Source: VRUE01 sp963703895 (lineage in GTDB: Bacteria; Actinomycetota; Thermoleophilia; Solirubrobacterales; 70-9). From it: a stretch of DNA of 64,000 nt. Position numbers and translations under genes: made by a program. Below the pieces are notes generated by a model, which was not told where the DNA came from, ran no database searches, and worked only from the letters and a program-made list of their open reading frames with translations. Position 1 is the stretch's first letter. Every line of letters begins with the position of its first letter. The DNA is taken from contig CAVPFX010000002.1 of assembly GCA_963703895.1 (NCBI GenBank), forward strand, positions 744,001 to 808,000. The letters are read 5' to 3'. Of this stretch, positions 34,771-42,744 are shown piece by piece.

Positions 34771-37607
34771 GGGGTTGGATCGCTCTCATAGCTACCTTGG
34801 CCGCGGCGATGCTCGTTCCGGGCCAGGCCGCCGCTTTCGAATTCCTCCCCGGGGCCGAAGGCTTCGACGCCAATGTCTACGACGGGACCGGTCAGGCGAC
34901 GACGCAGGCCGGTTCGCACCCATACGCGATGAGCTTCGACGTCAACTTCGAAGACACCGGACCGTCTGGCGAAAACGGGCTCAAGGATCTCAGCCTCGAA
35001 ATGCCACCGGGCCTGTTCGAAAACCCGACCGCGACCCGGCAGACCTACTGCAGCGCGAAAGAATTCACCACCCCGCGAAACTCGCCGTGGGAAGCAAGCC
35101 AGTCGGGTGAGAGCTGCATCGACAAGACCCAAGTGGGCACGCTCACGGTTCGCTCTGCGGCCGCGGGCACGGAAACTCGCACCTTCGGCCTCTTCAACCT
35201 CGTTCCCAAACGCGGCGAGCCGGCCGAGCTGGGTGCCAGCCCCTTCGGCGAACCGATCGTCTTCGTGCCGTCGATCCGCCAGTTCGAGGGCGAGTACGGG
35301 ATCACCCTGAAGGCGACGGGCATCCCGCAGGGCCTGCGCCTATCGGGGTTGAGCATGTCGATCTGGGGGGTGCCCTGGTCGGTGGTGAACAACGAACAGC
35401 GCGGCAACTGCCTCAACGAGGTGGAGCCCGACGTCGGTTGGGCCAAATGCTCGGTCGGACCTCCCTCGAAAAGCGGCTTCAAACCACAGGCTTACCTAAC
35501 GCTGCCCACTTCCTGCGAAGAGCCGATGGACTTCGTGGCGGCGGCGAGCTCCTGGCAGCAAGCGGGCAAACTGGTTCGACCTACGTCGGGCAAAGCCCCG
35601 CTGAGCGGCTGCAGCAAGCTCGAATTCCAACCGCATGCGACCGCCCAGCTGAGCAATCCCCGCGCCTCATCGCCTTCGGGGTACGCGTTCGACATCGAGG
35701 TCGATACCCACGGGGTCACCGACCCAGTCTGCTTTGCCGGTCCGGTCTTCGCCACCGGTTGCGCCCCCACGCCCGTGCGCAAGGCGGTGGTGACCCTGCC
35801 CGAGGGGGTGAGCATCAACCCCTCCGTCGGTGCCGGACTGAGTGTCTGCAGCCAGGCCCAGTACGAACAGGGGGAGACGCCGAGCTCGCCGTTCGGCGCT
35901 GGCTGCCCGAGCCAGTCGAAGATCGGCGACTTCAGCGTCGCCAGCCCGATCGTCTCCGGTCCGATCGCGGGGAGCATCTACCTCGCCGCGCCCCACGACA
36001 ACCAGTTCAAAAGCCTGCTCGCCGTCTACCTGGTCGCCAAGTCGATCCCGCGGGGCATCCTGGTCAAGGTCGCCGGCGAGTTGAATCCCAACCCGGCCAC
36101 CGGCACCCTCACCGCGATCTTCGACAAGTTGCCGCAGCTGCCCTACTCGGACCTCAGCATCCACTTCCGCGAAGGTCAGCGCAGCCCGCTGGCGACGCCA
36201 CCGTCCTGCGGTCAGGTCTCGACCGAGTCCGACTTCACGCCGTGGCGGGATCCAAGCCTGGTCAGGCACGAATCGCTGCCCGCCGCGATTACGGCGGGGG
36301 TGGGCGGCGGTCCCTGCCCCTCCGGCCTGGCGCCCTTCGCGCCGGAAGCGAAAGGGGGCATGCTCAACTCGCGCGCCGGCGCCTACACGCCCTTCTACAT
36401 GCACCTGACGCGCAAGGTCAACGAGCAGGAGATCGTTTCTTACTCCGCCCAGTTCCCACCGGGCCTGCTGGGCAAGATCGCCAACATCCCCTACTGCTCG
36501 GAGGCCGCGATCGAGGCGGCGCGCCATAGAACAGGGGTGGCGGAGCGCGACCAACCGTCCTGTCCACCGGCGAGCCTGATCGGCCACACCACCTCCGGCT
36601 ACGGGGTCGGCTCGGTGCTTGCCTACGCGCCGGGCAACCTCTACCTCGCCGGCCCTTACCGGGGTTCCGCCTTCTCGGTGGTGGCGATCGACTCGGCCCT
36701 GGTCGGACCCTTCGACCTTGGGGTGGTGATCGTGCGCTCCGCCGTGCGCATCGACCCGGTGACCGCCCAGGCCTCGATCGACGCCACCGGCACCGACCCG
36801 ATCCCGCACATCATCGATGGCGTCCCGATCCACCTGCGCGACATCCGTGCCTACATCGATCGCCCCAACTTCACCGTCAACCCGACCAGCTGCGAAAAAT
36901 TCACCGTCGCCTCGGCGATGAACGGCGCTGGCCTGCTCTTCGGCGATCCCGCCGACAACACCCTGGCGACTGCCTTCGCTCCCTTCCAGGCCTTCGACTG
37001 CGCATCGCTCGGCTTCAAACCGCGGATCGGCTTGAAGATGAAGGGCGGCACCAAGCGCGGCGCCCACGCCTCGCTCCAGGTGGTGGTCCGCCCGCGCCCC
37101 GGTGACGCAAACATCCGCTCCGCACAGGTGACCCTGCCCCCCTCGCTCTTCCTCGAACAGGGCAACATCAAGACGATCTGCACCAAGGCGCAGTTCGCCG
37201 CCCACAACTGTCCGAAGGGCTCGGTCTACGGGCACGTGCGCGCCTACACGCCACTGCTCGAAGCGCCGATGGAAGGCCCCGCCTACCTGCGCTCCTCCTC
37301 GCACACCCTGCCCGACCTCGTCTTCGCCCTGCGCGGCCACGGAGTTGAGGTCGACGTCGCCGGGCGCATCGACTCCGCCAAGGGCGGCATCCGCGGCACC
37401 TTCCCGGTCATTCCCGACGCCCCGGTGAGCAAGTTTGTGCTGAAACTGAACGCGGGCAAGCGCGGTGTGCTCGTCAACGCGGAAAACCTCTGTCGCAAGA
37501 AGCAGCCGGCCGTCGCCAAGCTGATCGGGCACTCCAACCGCGGCTGGCGCCTGCATCCTGAGCTGAAGGCCGAGTGCAAGAAGAAGAAAGGGTGGGCCAA
37601 GCGATGA
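34767..37607 (+). CDS. Large exported protein with four divergent repeats of a Cys-containing module
   Basis: 946 residues with a signal peptide (MRGWIALIATLAAAMLVPGQ). I see four related modules at about residues 75-250, 339-481, 559-710 and 786-909. Each starts like LxxPPGL or VTLPxG, then has a Cys, a second Cys followed by x-x-(S/K)-x-(I/V)-G, a YLxxP-type strand and a closing (T/L)xxxC. Examples are VVTLPEGVSINP...CSQAQY...CPSQSKIGDF and AQVTLPPSLFLEQG...CTKAQF...CPKGSVYGHV. The pattern suggests disulphide-tied beta-sandwiches. The end is lysine-rich. No catalytic motif is apparent. It overlaps genes on both sides by 4 bases. Confidence 0.72.
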   Translation: MRGWIALIATLAAAMLVPGQAAAFEFLPGAEGFDANVYDGTGQATTQAGSHPYAMSFDVNFEDTGPSGENGLKDLSLEMPPGLFENPTATRQTYCSAKEFTTPRNSPWEASQSGESCIDKTQVGTLTVRSAAAGTETRTFGLFNLVPKRGEPAELGASPFGEPIVFVPSIRQFEGEYGITLKATGIPQGLRLSGLSMSIWGVPWSVVNNEQRGNCLNEVEPDVGWAKCSVGPPSKSGFKPQAYLTLPTSCEEPMDFVAAASSWQQAGKLVRPTSGKAPLSGCSKLEFQPHATAQLSNPRASSPSGYAFDIEVDTHGVTDPVCFAGPVFATGCAPTPVRKAVVTLPEGVSINPSVGAGLSVCSQAQYEQGETPSSPFGAGCPSQSKIGDFSVASPIVSGPIAGSIYLAAPHDNQFKSLLAVYLVAKSIPRGILVKVAGELNPNPATGTLTAIFDKLPQLPYSDLSIHFREGQRSPLATPPSCGQVSTESDFTPWRDPSLVRHESLPAAITAGVGGGPCPSGLAPFAPEAKGGMLNSRAGAYTPFYMHLTRKVNEQEIVSYSAQFPPGLLGKIANIPYCSEAAIEAARHRTGVAERDQPSCPPASLIGHTTSGYGVGSVLAYAPGNLYLAGPYRGSAFSVVAIDSALVGPFDLGVVIVRSAVRIDPVTAQASIDATGTDPIPHIIDGVPIHLRDIRAYIDRPNFTVNPTSCEKFTVASAMNGAGLLFGDPADNTLATAFAPFQAFDCASLGFKPRIGLKMKGGTKRGAHASLQVVVRPRPGDANIRSAQVTLPPSLFLEQGNIKTICTKAQFAAHNCPKGSVYGHVRAYTPLLEAPMEGPAYLRSSSHTLPDLVFALRGHGVEVDVAGRIDSAKGGIRGTFPVIPDAPVSKFVLKLNAGKRGVLVNAENLCRKKQPAVAKLIGHSNRGWRLHPELKAECKKKKGWAKR

Positions 37608-39451
37608 GGATTTGGAGATTCACGGCGATCCTTCTCTGTGTTCTCAGCGCCGGGCTCTCGGTCGCGGCGATCGAGGCTGCGGCGTTCCGGCAGCCTTTGA
37701 CGCACGAGCCAGGCGGACCGGAAGAGTGGTTGGACGTCGATGAATTGCCAATCCAGATCGACGGGCAGATCGAAGGCGCCTGTGGCCTGGCGATCTCACC
37801 GTTGGGCACCCTCTACGTCTCCGACTACTACCACCGCGCCGTCCACTCCTTCTCCCTCTCGGGCCTCTACGGGGGCAGCGAATTCCTCGCCGGCGGCGAC
37901 CCGCCGCCCGTGCTCGAACCGACCGTCAAGCTCAACGCGGTCTGCGGCCTGGCGGTCGACGCGGCCGGAAATCGCTACGCCAACGAATTCCATCAACACG
38001 TGCTGCGCCTGCCGGGGGAAGGGGTGATCGACTCCGGCCAATCCACCGGCGTCGCCGTCGATGCGTCGGGCGACCTCTACGTCAACGATCGCACCTACGT
38101 CGCGGTCTACGCTGCTCCGGTCGCGCCGGGCGACGAACCGGTGGAGAAAATCGGAGTCGGCAGCCTGGGTGACGCGTACGGCCTTGCCATCGACCCGAAA
38201 ACCGGCCGCGTCTATGTTCCCGACGCCGCCACAGAGACGGTCAAGGTCTTCGACCCGGCGGTCAGCCTCTCATTGCCGGTCGACGAGATCGACGGTCCCC
38301 CGGGCATCGGCTTCGGCTCACTCTTCAACGCCGCCGTGGCGGTGGATGCCAGCGCCGGCGAAGGGGAGGGGCACCTGATCGTGGTCGACGACCTCAAACC
38401 CCGCTTCGAATTCCCCGAAGCGGCGATCTATGAGTTTGACTCCGCTGGCAATTACCTGGACCGACTGCGGACCCGCACGGTGGGGCCGTCCGGGGAAGAG
38501 CGAGACGGCCCGATCTTCGGCGAACCGTCGGGAGTTGTGGTCGACCCCAGCAGTGGCGATCTCTACGTGACGACCGGCAACAGCGAACAGGCAAACGTCG
38601 TCAAGTACGGGCCGTACCAGCCATTTGCCCCGCCGGCCCTGGGCGGTGGCGACTCGGGTGCCGGTGCCGGCGGCGCGAATGCGAGCAGAGCGAGCACCGC
38701 CGCCGACGCGAGCTCGAGCGCGAGCGGCGCTGCCTCCGCCTCCGTGGTCGAACAGCGCCGCGGCGTGCGGGTCAGCTTCGACGGCAAGCTCACCCCGCAC
38801 GTGCTGCCCCGCCACGGCACGGCACCGGTGGGGATCGTCGTCGACGCCAAGATCAGCGCCACGGGTGGGGAGGACCCGCCGCAGCTGCGGCGGATAACGA
38901 TCGCGATCAACCGCAACGGGCGCTTCACCTCCAAGGGCCTGCCGGTCTGCCGCGTCGACCAGATCCAACCCTCGACCACCGATGGCGCCCTCGCCGCCTG
39001 TCGCCGCTCGCTGGTCGGCGAAGGTCAGTTCTCGGCCAACGTCAAGCTGCCCGAGCAATCGCCGTTCCCGTCCGCCGGCAAGGTCCTCGCCTTCAACGGC
39101 AAGGTCAACGGCAAGCCCGCGATCCTCGCCCACATCTACGGCACCGAGCCGGCGCCGACCTCGACCGTGTTGCCCTTCCTGCTCCGCGGCGGGCAGGGCA
39201 CCTACGGCACGACCCTCGAGGCTTCGCTGCCCCAGGCAACCGGCAGCTGGGGGTACGTGACCGGCCTGCGCATGAACCTGCAACGCCGCTTCAGCTACCA
39301 CGGCCACTCGCGCAGCTTCCTCAGCGCCGGTTGCCCCGCCCCCGCTGGCTTTCCCAGCGCCGCCTTCCCGCTGGCGAAAACCAGCTTTGCTTTCGCCGGG
39401 AACCTCAACCTCGACGCGGTGCTGAACCGGACCTGCAGGGCGCGCGGCTGA
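37604..39451 (+). CDS. Exported NHL-type beta-propeller protein with a C-terminal Cys-containing domain
   Basis: 615 residues; signal peptide IWRFTAILLCVLSAGLSVAA. Residues 45-340 hold repeats of the NHL/six-bladed type, e.g. CGLAISPLGTLYVSDYYHRA, CGLAVDAAGNRYANE, GVAVDASGDLYVND, GLAIDPKTGRVYVPD and GVVVDPSSGDLYVTT. A Gly/Ala/Ser-rich linker (about 350-385) leads to a C-terminal domain with paired cysteines (LPVCRVDQI...LAACRRSLVG...GCPAPAGF...RTC), which resembles the modules of the preceding gene. A binding or scaffold role at the cell surface is likely; no enzyme motif is seen. Confidence 0.75.
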   Translation: MRIWRFTAILLCVLSAGLSVAAIEAAAFRQPLTHEPGGPEEWLDVDELPIQIDGQIEGACGLAISPLGTLYVSDYYHRAVHSFSLSGLYGGSEFLAGGDPPPVLEPTVKLNAVCGLAVDAAGNRYANEFHQHVLRLPGEGVIDSGQSTGVAVDASGDLYVNDRTYVAVYAAPVAPGDEPVEKIGVGSLGDAYGLAIDPKTGRVYVPDAATETVKVFDPAVSLSLPVDEIDGPPGIGFGSLFNAAVAVDASAGEGEGHLIVVDDLKPRFEFPEAAIYEFDSAGNYLDRLRTRTVGPSGEERDGPIFGEPSGVVVDPSSGDLYVTTGNSEQANVVKYGPYQPFAPPALGGGDSGAGAGGANASRASTAADASSSASGAASASVVEQRRGVRVSFDGKLTPHVLPRHGTAPVGIVVDAKISATGGEDPPQLRRITIAINRNGRFTSKGLPVCRVDQIQPSTTDGALAACRRSLVGEGQFSANVKLPEQSPFPSAGKVLAFNGKVNGKPAILAHIYGTEPAPTSTVLPFLLRGGQGTYGTTLEASLPQATGSWGYVTGLRMNLQRRFSYHGHSRSFLSAGCPAPAGFPSAAFPLAKTSFAFAGNLNLDAVLNRTCRARG

Positions 39452-39511
39452 GCTGCTTTCGCATTTGTAAAGAGTTGCTCATAATTCGCTAGTCTGTCGC
39501 TCACTCAACCT

Positions 39512-39531
39512 GGGCGCGTAATTGCGCGCCC
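39512..39531. promoter_or_regulatory. Hairpin in the leader of ftsE
   Basis: A 7-bp stem GGGCGCG/CGCGCCC with a TAATTG loop lies 22 bases before the ftsE GTG. AT-rich stretches with -10-like strings occur further up (TAATTC near 39482), suggesting that the ftsEX transcript starts in this 102-bp gap. The role of the hairpin is unknown. Confidence 0.4.
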
Positions 39532-39553
39532 GGCGGGGCGCAGGAGTCACCCT

Positions 39554-40414
39554 GTGTCCGCAGAAGGGAGCGCGGGCATGGCCAGATCGAGAAAGCGAAA
39601 GACGAGCGACACCGAGCCGCAGCAGCGGCGGCCGGGAGGCAAGCCGATCATCGAGCTGCGCGACGTGACCAAGGTCTACCCGGGCGGCCACATGGCGCTC
39701 GACCGGGTCTCGCTGGCCGTCGATCGTGGCGAGTTCGTCTTCCTCGTCGGCCCGACCGGCTGCGGCAAGTCGACCCTGATCAAGACGCTGATCCGCGATG
39801 AGGCGGCTACGGATGGCACCGTCCGCATCGCCGGCCGCGACATCGGCGCCTTGCCCCAGAAGAAAATCCCGCAGCTGCGACGCAACATCGGCACCGTCTT
39901 CCAGGACTTCAAGCTGCTGCCGGATCGCACCGTCTACGACAACGTCGCCTACGCGCTGCAGGTGATCGGCGCCTCACGGAGCCAGATCCGCACCCAGGTG
40001 CCGGAGACGCTGCGCCTCGTCGGCCTCTCGACCAAGCTGCGCAGCTTCCCCGACCAGCTCTCCGGCGGCGAGCAGCAGCGCGTCTCGATTGCCCGCGCCT
40101 TCGTCAACCACCCGCCACTGCTGCTCGCCGACGAGCCCAGCGGCAACCTCGACCCGGTCACCTCGATCGGCGTGATGCAGCTGCTCTACCGGATCAACAA
40201 GACCGGCACCACCGTTGTCGTCGTCACCCACGATCGCGAGATGGTCGACAACATGCGGCGCCGCGTGATCGAGCTCTACGAGGGCCGCGTCGTCCGCGAC
40301 GAGGTCAGCGGCGGCTACACCGAGGAGTCGACGACCGAGTTCGGCGTGCGCATGCGGGCCGAGATGGGCGTCGCCCCCGAGGGCCAGACCAACGGACACG
40401 ACGCGCTGATCTAG
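39554..40414 (+). CDS. ftsE: Cell division ATP-binding protein FtsE
   Basis: 286 residues. Walker A is VGPTGCGKSTLIKTLI; then come the Q-loop NIGTVFQDFKLLPDRTVYDN, the signature QLSGGEQQRVSIARA, Walker B LLLADEPSGNLD and switch HDRE. The N-terminus has about 30 extra Arg/Lys/Gln-rich residues and the C-terminus about 40 beyond the ABC domain. I use the GTG at 39554, with GCAGGAG 8 bases before it; ATG 39578 is also possible. With FtsX it controls peptidoglycan hydrolases at division. Confidence 0.94.
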   Translation: MSAEGSAGMARSRKRKTSDTEPQQRRPGGKPIIELRDVTKVYPGGHMALDRVSLAVDRGEFVFLVGPTGCGKSTLIKTLIRDEAATDGTVRIAGRDIGALPQKKIPQLRRNIGTVFQDFKLLPDRTVYDNVAYALQVIGASRSQIRTQVPETLRLVGLSTKLRSFPDQLSGGEQQRVSIARAFVNHPPLLLADEPSGNLDPVTSIGVMQLLYRINKTGTTVVVVTHDREMVDNMRRRVIELYEGRVVRDEVSGGYTEESTTEFGVRMRAEMGVAPEGQTNGHDALI

Positions 40415-41332
40415 ATGTCGCGATTCCTCTTCTTCACTCAGGAGGCGTTCCGCGCCCTGCGCCGCAACGGCGCCCCCAGCATGGCGGCGATCGTCACCAC
40501 GGTCACCACCGTGATCCTGCTCGGCGTGCTGATCCCCGTCTTCCAGACGACCCAGGCAAAGAGCGAATCGGTGCGCGACAGCCTCGAGTTCCGGACGGCG
40601 CTCTACGACGACGCGACGCCAGCCGAAATATCGGCGCTGCAGCGCAAGCTGGAAGCGATTCCGCACGTCGCCTCGGTCACCTTCATCAGCAAGGGCGAGG
40701 CCCTGCGCGAACTGGAAAAGGACCTCGGCAAGAGCAAGAGCGAAGACCTGCTCGCCCAGCTTCACGACAACCCGTTGCCGGCCAACTTCCAGATCAAGGC
40801 CGACGACGCGAGCAACCTCGATGCGGTGCGCGCGGCGGTGACGCCGCCGGGGCCCAACGGCAAGCCAAAGCCGATCTCGCCGATCATCCAGGAGGTCTTC
40901 GATCGCCAGCAGGAGTCGCAGCAGATCGAGCAGGTGACCAGCGCGCTGAAGATCGTGCTGACCGTGATCACGGCGCTGCTGATCCTCGCCTCGCTGATGC
41001 TGGTCGGCAACACGATCCGGCTCTCGATCTACACCCGCCGCCGCGAGGTCGAGGTGATGCGGCTGGTCGGCGCGACCCGCTGGTTCATCCGCTGGCCCTT
41101 CATGATCGAGGGGGTCGTCGTCGGCTTCGCCGGCGGCCTGGTAGCCATACTGATCCTGTGGCTGGGCAAGATCACGATCGTCGACCCGCTGAGCGACACC
41201 TTCTCCTTCCTCGCGGCGCAGAACAACAGCACCCTCTCCTTCCCGGCGTTGGTGGCGATCCTCTTCGGCGCCGCGGTGCTCGTCTCCGCGATCGGCTCCG
41301 GCGTTACCCTGCGCCGCTTCCTGAAGGTGTAG
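40415..41332 (+). CDS. ftsX: Cell division permease-like protein FtsX
   Basis: 305 residues starting immediately after the ftsE stop. Topology is as expected: one N-terminal helix (about 25-44), an extracellular domain of some 120 residues (ASVTFISKGEALRELEKDLG), then three helices from about residue 172. RREVEVMRLVGATRWFIRWP is the conserved cytoplasmic coupling segment. The extracellular domain is where RipC/PcsB-type hydrolases bind in other bacteria. Confidence 0.94.
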   Translation: MSRFLFFTQEAFRALRRNGAPSMAAIVTTVTTVILLGVLIPVFQTTQAKSESVRDSLEFRTALYDDATPAEISALQRKLEAIPHVASVTFISKGEALRELEKDLGKSKSEDLLAQLHDNPLPANFQIKADDASNLDAVRAAVTPPGPNGKPKPISPIIQEVFDRQQESQQIEQVTSALKIVLTVITALLILASLMLVGNTIRLSIYTRRREVEVMRLVGATRWFIRWPFMIEGVVVGFAGGLVAILILWLGKITIVDPLSDTFSFLAAQNNSTLSFPALVAILFGAAVLVSAIGSGVTLRRFLKV

Positions 41333-41403
41333 ACGAGTGCCTCAAATTGACGCACCCACGGATGACACGTCTGGCGCTGCGCTGGATCGGCGCCCACGTC
41401 CTC

Positions 41404-41475
41404 GCGCGTAGCTCTGCTACGCGCAGCGGCCGCGTGCGCCGCCCAGCTTGGCCAGCCGTGCCCCCGCGGGCACGG
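41404..41475. terminator. Two tandem hairpins between ftsX and ctpA
   Basis: Stem 1 is 8 bp (GCGCGTAG 41404-41411 with 41417-41424) and stem 2 is 8 bp (CCGTGCCC 41456-41463 with GGGCACGG 41468-41475), each with a short loop. They follow the ftsX stop by 71 and 123 bases and would interrupt the N-terminus of ctpA if a TTG at 41448 were the start, which argues for GTG 41505 instead. No T-runs are present. Confidence 0.5.
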
Positions 41476-41504
41476 CAATTGGAAGCCACCCGTCTGAGCG
41501 CCGC

Positions 41505-42686
41505 GTGAAGGCAGGGAGGGTCGTGGCCCTCGTGGCCGCGATGATCGCCGTCCTCTGCGCTGGGATCTGGCTCGGCGGCCATCCCGCCAAGCTGCCGGAA
41601 TTCCTCCGCGACCGTTTCGTCGACGATGCCGCCGGGCTCAACCTCGAAGCGACCGAACTGATCGAGGACAACTACTTCCGCCCGGTCGGTCCGACCGAGT
41701 TGACCAACGCCTCGCTGCAGGGCATGGTCCGCGAGTTGCGCCGCCGCCACGGCGACCGCTTCTCCGACTACTTCTCACCGGAAGCGCTGGCCAGCTTCGA
41801 CGAAGCGATCTCGGGGCACTTCTCCGGGATCGGGTTGACCGTCTCCCAGGTCAAGCAGGGCCTGCGGGTCGACGGCGTCTTTCCCCGCTCGCCGGCGCAG
41901 CGGGCGGGAATCGAGCCCGGCGACCTGATCGTCTCGGTCGACGGCAAATCGATCGCCGGCGAGGACAGTCAGGTCTCGACCGAAAAGATCAAAGGCCCGG
42001 AAGGCTCCGAGGTGACGATCGGGGTGAAGGACGGCAGTGGCAAGGCACGCGATGTCAAGGTCACCCGGGAACAGATCTCCCTGCCGGTCGTGACCAGCAA
42101 AGTGAAAGAGGTCGGGGGCAAGACGCTCGGCTACGTGCGCCTGATCTCCTTCAGCGAAGGCGCTCACGCGGCACTGCGCAAAGCGGTTGAAAAGGTCGAG
42201 AAGGAAGGCGCTGAAGGGATCGTCCTCGACCTGCGCGGCAACGGCGGCGGCCTGCTCGAGGAGGCGGTGCTGACCGCCAGCATCTTCCTGCCCAAGGACC
42301 AGGTGGTCGTGACCACCGACTCGCGCACCCAGGGCCACGCCGTCTACAAGACCGTCGGCGAGGACCTCCCGGCCGTCCCGCTCGTCGTCTTGATCGACCG
42401 CAACACGGCTTCGGCGGCCGAGATCCTCACCGCCGCCCTGGCCGATAACGCCGGTTCCAAGGTGATCGGCACCCGCTCTTACGGCAAGGGCGTCTTCCAG
42501 CAGGAGATCGGGCTCTCCAACGGCGGCGCGCTGAAGCTGACGATCGGCGAGTACTTCACGCCGGACGGCGTCAACCTCGCCAAGAGCCACGGCATCCACC
42601 CCGACGTGAAGGCCCGCGACAACCTGCGGACGCCGCGCGACGAGGCCCTGGAAAGCGCCCTCGGAGTGCTCGCATCGGAAGGATGA
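41505..42686 (+). CDS. S41-family C-terminal processing peptidase
   Basis: 393 residues from GTG 41505. One N-terminal helix (VVALVAAMIAVLCAGIWLGG) anchors it outside the membrane. A PDZ domain follows (GIGLTVSQVKQGLRVDGVF, SPAQRAGIEPGDLIVSVDGK). The catalytic serine is in NTASAAEILTAAL and the lysine in GTRSYGKGVFQQEIG. The gene order ftsE-ftsX-ctp is common in actinobacteria and related groups, suggesting a role in activating wall hydrolases. No clear ribosome binding site is seen. Confidence 0.92.
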   Translation: MKAGRVVALVAAMIAVLCAGIWLGGHPAKLPEFLRDRFVDDAAGLNLEATELIEDNYFRPVGPTELTNASLQGMVRELRRRHGDRFSDYFSPEALASFDEAISGHFSGIGLTVSQVKQGLRVDGVFPRSPAQRAGIEPGDLIVSVDGKSIAGEDSQVSTEKIKGPEGSEVTIGVKDGSGKARDVKVTREQISLPVVTSKVKEVGGKTLGYVRLISFSEGAHAALRKAVEKVEKEGAEGIVLDLRGNGGGLLEEAVLTASIFLPKDQVVVTTDSRTQGHAVYKTVGEDLPAVPLVVLIDRNTASAAEILTAALADNAGSKVIGTRSYGKGVFQQEIGLSNGGALKLTIGEYFTPDGVNLAKSHGIHPDVKARDNLRTPRDEALESALGVLASEG

Positions 42687-42744
42687 GCTTCCGCTGCGCC
42701 TTTTGTGGTCGGTGGCCATATAAAGCGCACCGGAAGGGTGCTCG

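Noticed and set aside
41448..41504. TTG start for ctpA at 41448
   Set aside because: It would place a perfect 8-bp hairpin inside the coding region and add non-conserved residues before the membrane anchor.
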